A stretch of DNA of 50,965 nucleotides from DASPKT01 sp035626475 (GCA_035626475.1 DASPNP010000080.1:1-50965); one strand, 5' to 3'; shown: positions 41,395-50,074, counted from the first letter of the stretch. Translations and numbers: made by a program. The notes: generated by a model not told the origin, from the sequence alone.

Positions 41395-42411
41395 ATGACC
41401 CGCATGGAATGGCAGGCGCACCTGCCCGAAGCCTCCCGCCCGCTCGTCTCCCTCATTCCCACCAGCCTCCATCCCCATCTGACGCCGGACGACGCACGCG
41501 CGCTGTCGCCCGAGGCGATCCGACGCTTGGCGGCGCAGCCCGCGGACCTGTCGGCGACGAAGCTCTGGAACAGCCTGTTCCGGCCGTCCGCGCTGACCCG
41601 CTGCCGCATGGAGGCGCCATGCGGTCAGGTCGCGGCCATCGCCTCCGAGCGCCATCCCTGGGTCAGCTATGTCGCCTATCTGCCGCTCGGGCCGCAGGTG
41701 GATCAGGTCGGGAAGGCGCCGCTGATTGTGGACATCCATGGCAGCAGCCGCAACGCCAAGCAGGGCTGCGAACGCTTCGCCGATCTGGCCGAGGCGCACG
41801 GCTGCTACGTTCTGGCGCCGCTGTTCCCGATGATCCCCAGCGATCCCGACCCGGACGAGCAGTACAAGTTCGTCGCCGGCGACCGGCGCCGCTACGACCT
41901 CATCCTGCTGGACGTCATCGCCGAGTTCTCCGAGCTGATCGGCGTGTCGTTCCCTTCCGTCCTGCTGCATGGCTTCTCGGGCGGGGGCCAGTTCGCCCAC
42001 AGGTTCTGGTACGCGCATCCGGACCGGCTCCGGGCGGTGTCGATCGGGGCACCCGGCTATGTGACGCTGCCCGATGCGACGACGGACTGGCGCCTGGGCG
42101 TTCGGAACTTCGCCGACATCTTCGATCGGCCGTTCCGTGCCGAGGCTCTCGGCCAAGTCACCGCGCATTTCTATGTCGGGGAGCACGACACCGATCATGT
42201 CGACGTCTACAGCCTTGAGGAGCTGGGGCTGACGGCGTCCGGCTACAGGGCCTACGGCCACACCCGGATCGAGCGCCTCGGGCTGCTGCACCGGGAACTG
42301 GGCGCCCTCGGGGTGGACGGCCGGTTCGACATGGTGCCGGGCCTGGGGCATGCGTACGACTACGCGGCCACCAAGCGCTTCTTCGCGGAGGTCCTGGCGG
42401 AGACGCGATGA
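41395..42411 (+). CDS. Alpha/beta hydrolase (esterase/PHB-depolymerase-like)
   Basis: A 338-aa alpha/beta hydrolase. The oxyanion strand is LIVDIHGSSRNAKQGCERFADLAEAHG, the nucleophile is the Ser of LLHGFSGGGQFAHRF, the acid is probably the Asp of YVGEHDTDHVDV, and the base the His of VPGLGHAYDY. The layout resembles feruloyl-esterase and PHB-depolymerase-type enzymes, but without a signal peptide, so it should act in the cytosol on an ester, thioester or amide. The first 95 residues form an N-terminal part that I cannot assign. GGAGAG precedes ATG 41395. Confidence 0.78.
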   Translation: MTRMEWQAHLPEASRPLVSLIPTSLHPHLTPDDARALSPEAIRRLAAQPADLSATKLWNSLFRPSALTRCRMEAPCGQVAAIASERHPWVSYVAYLPLGPQVDQVGKAPLIVDIHGSSRNAKQGCERFADLAEAHGCYVLAPLFPMIPSDPDPDEQYKFVAGDRRRYDLILLDVIAEFSELIGVSFPSVLLHGFSGGGQFAHRFWYAHPDRLRAVSIGAPGYVTLPDATTDWRLGVRNFADIFDRPFRAEALGQVTAHFYVGEHDTDHVDVYSLEELGLTASGYRAYGHTRIERLGLLHRELGALGVDGRFDMVPGLGHAYDYAATKRFFAEVLAETR

Positions 42412-42429
42412 GCCGTGCCGGGATGCGCC

Positions 42430-42762
42430 TCAGGGCGCCTCGTTGACGCTCAGCAGCTCGAGCGGCCGGGCGCTGGCGACGTGCTGCTCCAGAAACGCCC
42501 GGTGATAGAGGTCGATCGGCCGGGTCGAGCGCAGGAAGATTTCGCGTGCCCGCTCGTAATCGTCGGTCTCGAAGACCCAAACCAGATTGTCCTCGTCGCC
42601 GACCCGATCGAGGAAGACCAGCTCGAGGCGGATTCCCTCGTCCTGGAGCGACGCGTCGACTTCGGCCGTATTGGCATTGATCTCGTCGATCCAGGCCTCC
42701 AGGGCCGGGCGGGAACCGGGCTTCAATGTGCGGCGGAGGGCGAAGAAACGGCGCGGCATCAT
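42430..42762 (-). CDS. DUF6176-like small protein
   Basis: A 110-aa protein opening with MMPRRFFALRRTLKPGSRPALEAWIDEINANTAEV. It has a central LELVFLDRVGDEDNLVWVFETDDYERA and a LYHRAFLEQHV helix: a ferredoxin-like alpha-beta plan of the DUF6176 kind, function unknown. AAGGG suits ATG 42762 (or 42768). It faces the neighbouring operons and converges on the esterase gene; it is the only minus-strand gene between 39.3 and 50.1 kb. Confidence 0.6.
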   Translation of the reverse strand: MMPRRFFALRRTLKPGSRPALEAWIDEINANTAEVDASLQDEGIRLELVFLDRVGDEDNLVWVFETDDYERAREIFLRSTRPIDLYHRAFLEQHVASARPLELLSVNEAP

Positions 42763-43003
42763 GACCATCCCTTGTCGGTTGGATCGGGCGCAGCTTAGCA
42801 GGAGGCCTCTTTCGCGGACGGGCCCGATGCGACAGCACAGCGGGCTGATCGCGACGTTCCGGCGCGGTTGCGCCCGCCATTTCCGCCGGCCGCGACAAGC
42901 GCCGGTTGCGATGCGACATGCGCCCCGGTGCCGGCTTGCCGGACGACGGAACGGCGGTAGGCTGGTCCGGCAACATCTCCTCCGACCGCCAGGACCGCGC
43001 CCC

Positions 43004-44173
43004 ATGATCGTCGAGTTCGCCTCGTCCACGGCATCGCCCGCCACCATTCAGGACCTGCCGACCCCGGCGCTTCTGCTCGATGTCGGGCGGCTGAGGCGTA
43101 ACGCCCTACGGGTGCGGACGAAGGCCCAGGCGCTGGGCGTGCGCCTGCGGCCGCATCTGAAGACGGCGAAGTCGGTGGAGGTGGCACGGCTGCTGACCGC
43201 CGGCGGAGAGCCCCGCATCACCGTCTCCACCCTGGCCGAGGCGCGGTATTTCTTCGGCGCGGGATTCGACGACATCCTCTACGCGGTGGGCATCGCGCCC
43301 GGCAAGCTGCCGCAGGTGGCCGACCTCGTCGCGGCCGGCTGCCGCCTGACAGTGGTGGTGGACAACGTTCCCATGGCAGAGGCGGTCCAGCGCTTCGCTG
43401 CCGCGTCCGGCCTGGTCGTTCCCGTGATGATCGAGGTCGACACCGACGGGCACCGGGCCGGCATCGAGCCCGACGACCCGCAGTTGATCGACGTGGCCGT
43501 AGCGCTGCATGCCGGGCCGGGCGTCGCTTTCGCGGGCGTGATGACGCACGCCGGCGACTCCTACGGCTGCCGCTCGGTGCAACAGTTCGAGGCCATGGCA
43601 GCCAAGGAATGCGCGGGCATCTCCCGCGCCGCCGCGCGCTTGGCGGCGGCGGGTTTTCCCTGCGCGGAGGTCAGCATCGGCTCCACGCCCACCGCCCACT
43701 ACGCCCGCGCGCTTCCCGGCGTGACCGAGCTGAGGGCCGGCGTCTATGGCTTCGGCGATCTGGCCCAGGCGGGCCTCGGCACCTGCGCCATCGACGACAT
43801 CGCGATCTCCGTCCTGTGCAGCGTCATCGGCCACCGCCCCAAACTGGGGCGGATCATCGTCGATGCGGGCTTCCTCGCGCTCAGCCGGGACCGCAGCACC
43901 GCAACCCAGCCGGTGGACTGGGGCTTCGGCGCGGTCTGCCGGGCCGAGGACGGACAGCTGCTGGAAAACCTGGTCGTCTCCGGCACGAACCAGGAGCACG
44001 GAATCATCACCGCGCGCAACGGCGAGCCCGACTATGCGGCGCTGCCGATCGGCAGCCAGCTGCGCATCCTGCCCAATCACGCCTGCGCCACCGCCGCGGC
44101 CTACGACCGGTATCATCTGGTCGAGGGGAGTTCCGCCCTGCGTGGGACGTGGCCGCGGGTCAATGGCTGGTAG
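43004..44173 (+). CDS. DSD1-type D-serine/D-threonine lyase (fold III, zinc plus PLP)
   Basis: A 389-aa alanine-racemase-fold PLP enzyme of the D-threonine aldolase / eukaryotic-type D-serine dehydratase family. K53 (LRPHLKTAKSVEVA) is the PLP lysine; MTHAGDSYGC and RAGVYGFGDLAQAGLG line the site. H359 and C361 (LPNHACATAAAYDRY) match the zinc ligands His-x-Cys of DSD1. It should remove water from, or retro-aldol cleave, a D-beta-hydroxy amino acid such as D-serine, D-threonine or D-hydroxyaspartate. AGGA precedes ATG 43004. First gene of the run with semialdehyde dehydrogenase, M81, DgcN and DgcA. Confidence 0.85.
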   Translation: MIVEFASSTASPATIQDLPTPALLLDVGRLRRNALRVRTKAQALGVRLRPHLKTAKSVEVARLLTAGGEPRITVSTLAEARYFFGAGFDDILYAVGIAPGKLPQVADLVAAGCRLTVVVDNVPMAEAVQRFAAASGLVVPVMIEVDTDGHRAGIEPDDPQLIDVAVALHAGPGVAFAGVMTHAGDSYGCRSVQQFEAMAAKECAGISRAAARLAAAGFPCAEVSIGSTPTAHYARALPGVTELRAGVYGFGDLAQAGLGTCAIDDIAISVLCSVIGHRPKLGRIIVDAGFLALSRDRSTATQPVDWGFGAVCRAEDGQLLENLVVSGTNQEHGIITARNGEPDYAALPIGSQLRILPNHACATAAAYDRYHLVEGSSALRGTWPRVNGW

Positions 44174-44216
44174 TTCCGCGCCGCGGGACCACCCTTCACA
44201 GCAAAGGACCGGTCTG

Positions 44217-45716
44217 ATGGCTCAGACGCTTCACCACTATGTCAACGGGTCGCCCGTGCCCGGCCGCAGCGGACGCTTCGCGCCCGTGTACCACCCGATG
44301 ACCGGCATCGTCGCCGCCGAGGTGCCGCTCGCCGGGGCCGACGAGGTGGCCGCCACGGTGGCGCTGGCGAAGGCGGCCCAGCCGGCCTGGGCCGCGGTCA
44401 ATCCGCAGCGCCGCGCCCGCGTGCTGATGCGCTTTCTGGAACTCCTCAACCGGGAACATGAGGCGCTGGCGCTGCTGCTGGCCCAGGAGCACGGCAAGAC
44501 GGTCGCCGACGCGAAAGGCGACATCCAGCGCGGCCTCGAGGTGGTGGAGTTCGCCACCGGCATTCCGCACCTGCTGAAGGGCGAGTTCAGCGAAGGCGTC
44601 GGGCCGGGCATCGACATCTACTCGTTGCGCCAGCCTTTGGGCGTGGTCGCGGGGATCACGCCCTTCAACTTCCCCGCCATGATTCCGATGTGGAAGTTCG
44701 CGCCGGCGATCGCCTGCGGCAACGCCTTCATTCTGAAGCCGTCCGAGCGCAATCCCTCGGTGCCGCTGCGGCTGGCCGCCCTGATGAGCGAGGCCGGCCT
44801 GCCGCCCGGCATTCTGAACGTGGTGAACGGCGGCAAGGAGGCGGTCGACGCCCTGCTCGACCATCCCGACGTGAAGGCGATCGGTTTCGTCGGCTCCACC
44901 GCCATCGGCGAGTACGTCTATACGCGCGGCACGGCCGCCGGCAAGCGCGTGCAGGCCTTCGGCGGCGCCAAGAACCATGCCCTCATCATGCCCGACGCCG
45001 ACCTGGACCAAGCGGCCGACGCGCTGATCGGCGCGGCGTTCGGCTCCGCCGGGGAGCGCTGCATGGCCATTTCGGTCGCGGTACCCGTCGGCGAGCGCAC
45101 GGCGGCGGCGCTGGTCGAGCGGCTGGTGCCCCGCGTGCGGGCGCTCAAGGTCGGCCCCTCGACCGATGCCGGCGCCGATTTCGGACCGCTGATCACGCGC
45201 GCCCACCGCGACCGCGTCGCCGCCTGCGTGGAGGAGGGTGTCCGCGAGGGCGCCGAGCTTCTGGTCGACGGGCGCGGCCTGAGCCTGCAGGGCTACGAGG
45301 ACGGCTTCTACATGGGCGGCTGCCTGTTCGACCGGGTCACGCCGGCCATGCGCCTCTACACGGAGGAGATCTTCGGGCCGGTCCTTTCGATCGTGCGCGC
45401 GCCCGATTACGAGACGGCCCTGCGGCTCCCCTCCAGTCATGATTACGGCAACGGGGTCGCCATCTTCACCCGCGACGGCGCGACGGCACGCGACTTCGCC
45501 AGCCGGGTCGATGTCGGGATGGTCGGCATCAACGTGCCGTTGCCGGTTCCCCTCGCCTACTACACCTTCGGTGGCTGGAAGCGCTCCGGCTTCGGCGATC
45601 TGAACCAGCACGGACCCGACAGCATCCGCTTCTACACAAGGACCAAGACGGTCACGGCGCGCTGGCCGTCGGGGGCCGGCGACACACCCAGCTTCGTCAT
45701 GCCGACCATGGCCTGA
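44217..45716 (+). CDS. mmsA: CoA-acylating methylmalonate/malonate-semialdehyde dehydrogenase
   Basis: A 499-aa aldehyde dehydrogenase of the MMSDH type. ITPFNFPAMIPMWKFAPAIACGN is the MmsA-specific cofactor motif, the nucleophile is C282 in FGSAGERCMAIS, and the usual general-base segment reads QAFGGAKNHALIMPDAD, with Gly-Ala replacing the Glu found in hydrolytic ALDHs, as expected for a CoA-acylating enzyme. It converts malonate or methylmalonate semialdehyde to acetyl- or propionyl-CoA plus CO2. The omega-aminotransferase at 23154 could supply malonate semialdehyde from beta-alanine. AAGGA precedes ATG 44217; 43 bases separate it from the DSD1-type gene. Confidence 0.88.
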   Translation: MAQTLHHYVNGSPVPGRSGRFAPVYHPMTGIVAAEVPLAGADEVAATVALAKAAQPAWAAVNPQRRARVLMRFLELLNREHEALALLLAQEHGKTVADAKGDIQRGLEVVEFATGIPHLLKGEFSEGVGPGIDIYSLRQPLGVVAGITPFNFPAMIPMWKFAPAIACGNAFILKPSERNPSVPLRLAALMSEAGLPPGILNVVNGGKEAVDALLDHPDVKAIGFVGSTAIGEYVYTRGTAAGKRVQAFGGAKNHALIMPDADLDQAADALIGAAFGSAGERCMAISVAVPVGERTAAALVERLVPRVRALKVGPSTDAGADFGPLITRAHRDRVAACVEEGVREGAELLVDGRGLSLQGYEDGFYMGGCLFDRVTPAMRLYTEEIFGPVLSIVRAPDYETALRLPSSHDYGNGVAIFTRDGATARDFASRVDVGMVGINVPLPVPLAYYTFGGWKRSGFGDLNQHGPDSIRFYTRTKTVTARWPSGAGDTPSFVMPTMA

Positions 45717-45748
45717 CGGGGCGTCTCAGGAGACGGCGGGAGATCACC

Positions 45749-47269
45749 ATGGCGCGGATCGCGGTCGCGGGTTTTCTGCACGAGACCAACACCTTCGTGC
45801 CGACTCCCACCGGCTGGCCGGAGTTCGACGATCCCCGCCTGGGCGGCTACCGGGTCGGCGCGCGGATTCTGGATCTGGCCGCCGGCCCCTTCGCCATCGG
45901 CGGCTTCGCGGACGAGCTGCGCACGCTCGGCCATGACATCGTGCCGCTCGCCTATGCCGAGGCGGAACCGGGCGGCATCGTCACGGCGGAAGCGTTCGAG
46001 CGGGTGTGCGGCGACATCTGCCGGATGCTGCGGAAGGCCGCCCCCGTCGACGGCGTCCTGCTGGACCTGCACGGCGCTCTGGTGACGCCCGGCCACGAGG
46101 ACGGCGACGCCGAGATCGCGCGCCGGGTCCGTGCGGTCGTCGGCAAGAACATTCCCGTGGTGGCGGCCTTAGATTCCCATGGGAACATCCAGGCGGAAAC
46201 TCTCGCGCCGCTCGACGCCGCCGTGGGCTACCGCACCTATCCGCATGTCGACATGAACGAGACCGGCCGGCGGGCCGTCCGCCTCATGGACCGTCTGCTG
46301 CGCACGGCGAAGCGGCCGCACCGGGTTCTGGTCCGGCCGGATTTCCTGCTTCCGACCGACCGGCAGACCACGCTCGCCGATCCAATGCGCGGGCTCTATG
46401 GGCTGCTGGAGGCGCTCGAGGCGGAGGACACGGCCATCTGGACGGCCTCGCTGATGCTGGGCTTCCATCTCTCCGACGTCCCGTTCGCCGGCCCCAGCGT
46501 CTTCGCTTTCGCCGACACCGCCGCCGCGGCGGAGCAGCTGGCGCACCGGCTGGTAGAGGCCATGGCGGCGCGGGAGCGCGAGTTCGTCAGTGACCTCATG
46601 GCACCGGACGCGGCGGCGCGGATCGCGCGGGACTGGCGGGGGGAGAAACCGCTGCTGCTGGCCGACGTTCAGGACAATGCCGGCGGTGGCGCCTCCTCCG
46701 ACACGGTGGAGGTGCTGGAGGCCCTGGCGCGCCACCGGGTCCAGGGAGTGATCCTCGGCCTTCTGCACGACCCCGCCGCCGTCGCCGCCGCCCATGCCGC
46801 CGGCGTAGGCGCGGCGGTGGACCTAGAGGTCGGCGGCAAGGGCGTGCCCGGGCAGCGTCCCTTCACCGCCGGCTTCCAGGTCGAGCATCTGAGCCGGGAG
46901 CCCTACCGCCTCACCGGCCCGGTCGCCGGCGGCAGCGTCATGGATCTGGGCCCGACGGCCATGGTCAGGCTCGACGGCATCCGCGTGGTCCTGACCTCGG
47001 GCCGCACGCAGTGCCTGGACCAGGCGTTCTTCCGCCATCATGGCATCGAACCCGCCCGCCAGCGGGTCATCGTGGTCAAGAGCGCCAACCATTACCGGGC
47101 GGATTTCCAGCCGCTGGCCGAGCGGATCATCAATGTGGAAAGCGCCGGCTTCTGCGTCGTCAATCCGGCTGCCCTGACGTTCCGCCGGCTGCGGCAGGGC
47201 GTCCGGCTCCACGGTCACGGCCCCCGGCACGGCGGGGACCGGTCCAAGGCCGGCGCCTTGGACAAATAA
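45749..47269 (+). CDS. M81-family metallopeptidase (MlrC-like, copy 2)
   Basis: A 506-aa M81 protein with the full set of family motifs: GFLHETNTF near residue 10, LDLHGALVTPGHEDGD, the zinc ligands D142-x-H144 (ALDSHGNI) and H166 (YPHVDMNE), ADVQDNAGGGASSDT and VVKSANHYRADF. The enzyme may cleave a short peptide or isopeptide containing D-residues, as MlrC does. GGGAGATC precedes ATG 45749. It lies 32 bases after the semialdehyde dehydrogenase and 113 bases before dgcN, in the same direction. Confidence 0.87.
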   Translation: MARIAVAGFLHETNTFVPTPTGWPEFDDPRLGGYRVGARILDLAAGPFAIGGFADELRTLGHDIVPLAYAEAEPGGIVTAEAFERVCGDICRMLRKAAPVDGVLLDLHGALVTPGHEDGDAEIARRVRAVVGKNIPVVAALDSHGNIQAETLAPLDAAVGYRTYPHVDMNETGRRAVRLMDRLLRTAKRPHRVLVRPDFLLPTDRQTTLADPMRGLYGLLEALEAEDTAIWTASLMLGFHLSDVPFAGPSVFAFADTAAAAEQLAHRLVEAMAAREREFVSDLMAPDAAARIARDWRGEKPLLLADVQDNAGGGASSDTVEVLEALARHRVQGVILGLLHDPAAVAAAHAAGVGAAVDLEVGGKGVPGQRPFTAGFQVEHLSREPYRLTGPVAGGSVMDLGPTAMVRLDGIRVVLTSGRTQCLDQAFFRHHGIEPARQRVIVVKSANHYRADFQPLAERIINVESAGFCVVNPAALTFRRLRQGVRLHGHGPRHGGDRSKAGALDK

Positions 47270-47382
47270 GACAAGTTCGACGCTGGATGCGGCGCTCCGG
47301 TGCTCCCCCTGTGGAGCGTGGCCGCCACATGGGAAATGCTGCCGGTGAGGCCCCTTCCCGCACGCACCGAGGCGCACCCACC

Positions 47383-48390
47383 ATGGACAGCATCCGCAAA
47401 CCCTATCTTCTCTTCCTCGGCGACGTGACCGATCGGACCGACGCCAAGACCGCGCTGGGCTTGCGCGACTGGGCCGGTGCCGACGTGGTGGGCCAGTACC
47501 GCATGCCGGACTGCACGGTCGACCTCGGCATTCCCGATCTGCGGCCCGCCGAGGCGGCGGCCCGGGGCGCGCGGTCCCTGGTGGTCGGCATCGCCGCCGT
47601 CGGCGGCGCCCTGAAGCCGTCCTGGATCGCCTGCCTGGTGGAAGCGCTGGAGGCGGGGCTCGACATCGTCAGCGGTCAGCATTCCCGGCTGGCCTCCTTC
47701 CCCGCTCTCGCCGAAGCGGCGGGCCGCACCGAGCGCAGGCTCATCGACGTGCGCGTTCCGCCGGCGGGGCTGCCGGTCGGCACCGGCCGCAAGCGGGTGG
47801 GCAAGCGGCTGCTCACCGTCGGCACGGATTGCGCGCTGGGCAAGAAGTACACCGCGCTGACCCTGGCGCGGGCGCTGAGGGACCGCGACGTGCCGGCCAC
47901 CTTCCGGGCGTCGGGCCAGACCGGCATTCTGATCGGCGGCTCCGGCGTGCCCATCGACGCGGTGGTGGCCGATTTCCTGGCCGGGGCAGCAGAGACCCTG
48001 TCGCCGGACGCCGGCGACCCCAATCACTGGGACGTCGTCGAGGGACAGGGATCGCTGTTCCATCCCGGCTATGCGGCGGTGACCTTGGGCCTGCTGCACG
48101 GCTCGCAGCCCGACGCCATCGTGCTCTGCCACGACCCGCGCCGAACCTGCATCGACGGCTATCCGGACTTCCCGATTCCGTCCCTGCGGGAGGCGATCGA
48201 TCTCTATCTGACGCTGGGCCGACTGACCAATCCGGCCATCCGCTGCGTCGGCATCAGCCTCAACACGTCCGGCATGGCGGAGGCGGAGCGACAGGCGGTT
48301 CTGGAGCGCACCGCCGCCGAAACCGGCCTGCCCTGCGTCGACCCGATCGCCACCGGCGTCGGCGCCATCGTCGAGAGGCTGTTCGCATGA
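47383..48390 (+). CDS. dgcN: D-glutamate N-acetyltransferase DgcN (DUF1611)
   Basis: A 335-aa DUF1611 protein. The N-terminal domain (LLFLGDVTDRTDAKTALGL) is followed by a P-loop-like domain, G147-x5-G153-K154-K155 (TVGTDCALGKKYTAL), then FRASGQTGILIGGSGVP, VEGQGSLFHPGYAAVTLGLLHGSQPD and SLNTSG. In marine bacteria DgcN acetylates D-glutamate with acetyl-CoA, after which DgcA epimerises it. The same two-gene arrangement here (stop/start overlap ATGA) supports that assignment. ATG 47383 has only a weak, distant GAGG. The 113-base gap before it contains a 10-bp hairpin without T-tract (47289-47325). Confidence 0.85.
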   Translation: MDSIRKPYLLFLGDVTDRTDAKTALGLRDWAGADVVGQYRMPDCTVDLGIPDLRPAEAAARGARSLVVGIAAVGGALKPSWIACLVEALEAGLDIVSGQHSRLASFPALAEAAGRTERRLIDVRVPPAGLPVGTGRKRVGKRLLTVGTDCALGKKYTALTLARALRDRDVPATFRASGQTGILIGGSGVPIDAVVADFLAGAAETLSPDAGDPNHWDVVEGQGSLFHPGYAAVTLGLLHGSQPDAIVLCHDPRRTCIDGYPDFPIPSLREAIDLYLTLGRLTNPAIRCVGISLNTSGMAEAERQAVLERTAAETGLPCVDPIATGVGAIVERLFA

Positions 48391-49370
48391 GACGCCTCAC
48401 CGTCAAGACCCGCGACTGGCGGCTGCGCAAGCCCTTCACCATCGCTCGCGGCACGGCCGAGACCATCGGCGTCGTCCTGGTCGCGGTCGAGGAGGATGGG
48501 CATGTGGGCCGGAGCGAGGCGGCCGGCATGGACTACAAGGGGGAAACCCCCGAGACCATCGCCGCCCAGATCGAGCGCGTGCGGTCCTACATCGAGCGGG
48601 GCGCGACACGGGCTGATCTCGGCGGGTTGCTGCCGCCCGGCGGCGCCCGCAACGCGCTGGATTGCGCCCTATGGGACCTGGAGGCCAAGCGACGCGGCGT
48701 TCCGGCCTGGACTCTGGCCGGGCTGGAGCGCGTGGGTCCGATCAATACCGCCTACACGGTCGGCATCGACACGCCCGAGGCGATGGCGGCCGACGCGCAC
48801 TCCATGGCCTCCGACTTCAAGGTGGTGAAGGTCAAGATCGGTGCGGTTGGAGGGTTGGAGCAGGTGGCCGCCGTCCATGCCGCGGTGCCTGGTGCACGCC
48901 TTATCGTCGACGCCAACCAGGCGCTGGACCTTGACGGCCTGCAGGCCCTGGCGCCGGCGCTGGCCGAACTCGGCGTCGTGCTGATCGAGCAGCCGCTGCT
49001 GGTCGGCCAGGACGGGGCGCTCGCGGCCTATGACGGGCCGGTTCCGCTGTGCGCGGACGAGTCCTGCAACGTCGCGGCGGACGTCGAGCGGCTCGCCACG
49101 CTCTACCGCTATGTGAACATCAAGCTCGACAAGAGCGGCGGCCTCACCGAAGCCCTGCGCATCGTCGCGGCCGCCAGAAGCGCCGGCATGGGACTCATGG
49201 TCGGCAACATGAACGGCAGCTCGCTCGCGATGGCGCCGGCCATGGTCGTGGCCCAGTTCTGCGAGTTCGTCGATCTGGACGGCCCTCTGCTGCAGGCGGA
49301 GGACTGGATCCCCGCCCTGGTCTACGAACAGGAGCGGATCCTCTATCCTGGACGGGACCTCTGGGGATGA
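48387..49370 (+). CDS. dgcA: N-acetyl-D-glutamate racemase DgcA (dipeptide-epimerase-type enolase superfamily)
   Basis: A 327-aa enolase-superfamily protein of the muconate-lactonising subgroup. Catalytic layout: K148-x-K150 (KVVKVKIG), metal ligands D175 (IVDANQAL), E200 (LIEQPL) and D223 (CADES), and the opposite base K248 (NIKLDKSGGL). On sequence alone it could be an L-Ala-D/L-Glu epimerase. Its 4-base overlap with dgcN favours DgcA, which converts N-acetyl-D-glutamate to the L-form. No dedicated deacetylase is evident in the window, so the amidase or a genome-encoded ArgE-like enzyme would finish the route. Confidence 0.85.
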   Translation: MRRLTVKTRDWRLRKPFTIARGTAETIGVVLVAVEEDGHVGRSEAAGMDYKGETPETIAAQIERVRSYIERGATRADLGGLLPPGGARNALDCALWDLEAKRRGVPAWTLAGLERVGPINTAYTVGIDTPEAMAADAHSMASDFKVVKVKIGAVGGLEQVAAVHAAVPGARLIVDANQALDLDGLQALAPALAELGVVLIEQPLLVGQDGALAAYDGPVPLCADESCNVAADVERLATLYRYVNIKLDKSGGLTEALRIVAAARSAGMGLMVGNMNGSSLAMAPAMVVAQFCEFVDLDGPLLQAEDWIPALVYEQERILYPGRDLWG

Positions 49371-49426
49371 TTCCGGCTGGTTCCGGCGGCGGAGCGGAAA
49401 GCGCACCGGAAAGAGAAGATCAGGGA

Positions 49427-50074
49427 ATGGCAGCGTCGAACGACAACCGGCTCGACCATGTGATCCTGGGAGTGTCCACGCTGGACCAAGGGATCACGGA
49501 GTTCCGGACGCTGACGGGGGTCGAGCCCACCCGGGGCGGATCGCATCCGCAGTACGGAACCGTGAACGCCCTGGCGTCCATGGGTGATAGCTATCTCGAG
49601 ATCTTCAGCCATGCCGATGGGCTGATGGGCGGCCCCCGTTTCGGTTTGATCGACTTCGCCATGCGCGCGCCCCGGATTGAGGCCACGGCCGAGGCCGCTC
49701 GGCAGGCCGGACTTGAGGTCCTATGGGTCCCCGGGGAACGGCGGACGCCAGCGGGCGATGTTCTGCGGTGGCGCGCGTTCGAACTCCTCGGTCACGGTTT
49801 CGCCGGCGCGCTGCCCTTCTTCATCGATTGGCAGAGCACACCGAATCCGGCGCGGACGGCACCGGGAGGCCTGGAAGAGCCGTCCCTCCGGATAGGACAT
49901 CCCGCTGCGGATCAGCTTCTTGAATTGTACCGGCGGCTCGGCATCGCCATTCATCTCGACCATGCGCCTGTGCCCAGGCTGACCCTGGAGGTCGGGGCGC
50001 CGACCGGGCGCGTCTCCTTTCAGGGCGAGCCCATCGGCTGGCGGGGAGCGCTTGCGACCGGGGTCCGGCAGTAG
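49427..50074 (+). CDS. VOC-family protein (Glyoxalase_3-like domain)
   Basis: A 215-aa vicinal-oxygen-chelate protein starting MAASNDNRLDHVILGVSTLDQGITEFRTLTGVEPTRGGSHPQYGTVNALASMGDSYLEI. The family motifs are LDHV and GTVNAL...YLEI; LTLEVGAPTGRVSFQG closes the last barrel strand. Members are metal-dependent isomerases, dioxygenases or epimerases, or have no known role. ATG 49427 follows AGGGA. An upstream ATG at 49367 overlaps the dgcA stop by 4 bases and would add 20 residues rich in Gly and Ser. Last gene of the dgc run. Confidence 0.78.
   Translation: MAASNDNRLDHVILGVSTLDQGITEFRTLTGVEPTRGGSHPQYGTVNALASMGDSYLEIFSHADGLMGGPRFGLIDFAMRAPRIEATAEAARQAGLEVLWVPGERRTPAGDVLRWRAFELLGHGFAGALPFFIDWQSTPNPARTAPGGLEEPSLRIGHPAADQLLELYRRLGIAIHLDHAPVPRLTLEVGAPTGRVSFQGEPIGWRGALATGVRQ

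Noticed and set aside
20732..45716. Nylon-oligomer degradation cluster (amidase, S12 hydrolase, omega-aminotransferase, aldehyde dehydrogenase)
   Set aside because: The enzyme classes match NylA, NylB, NylD and NylE in kind only. The genes are scattered, and the D-amino-acid genes fit a peptide substrate better.
47289..47325. Hairpin between the second M81 gene and dgcN as a terminator
   Set aside because: The 10-bp stem has a 3-base bulge and no T-tract, and the flanking genes look co-directional; not enough to call a terminator.
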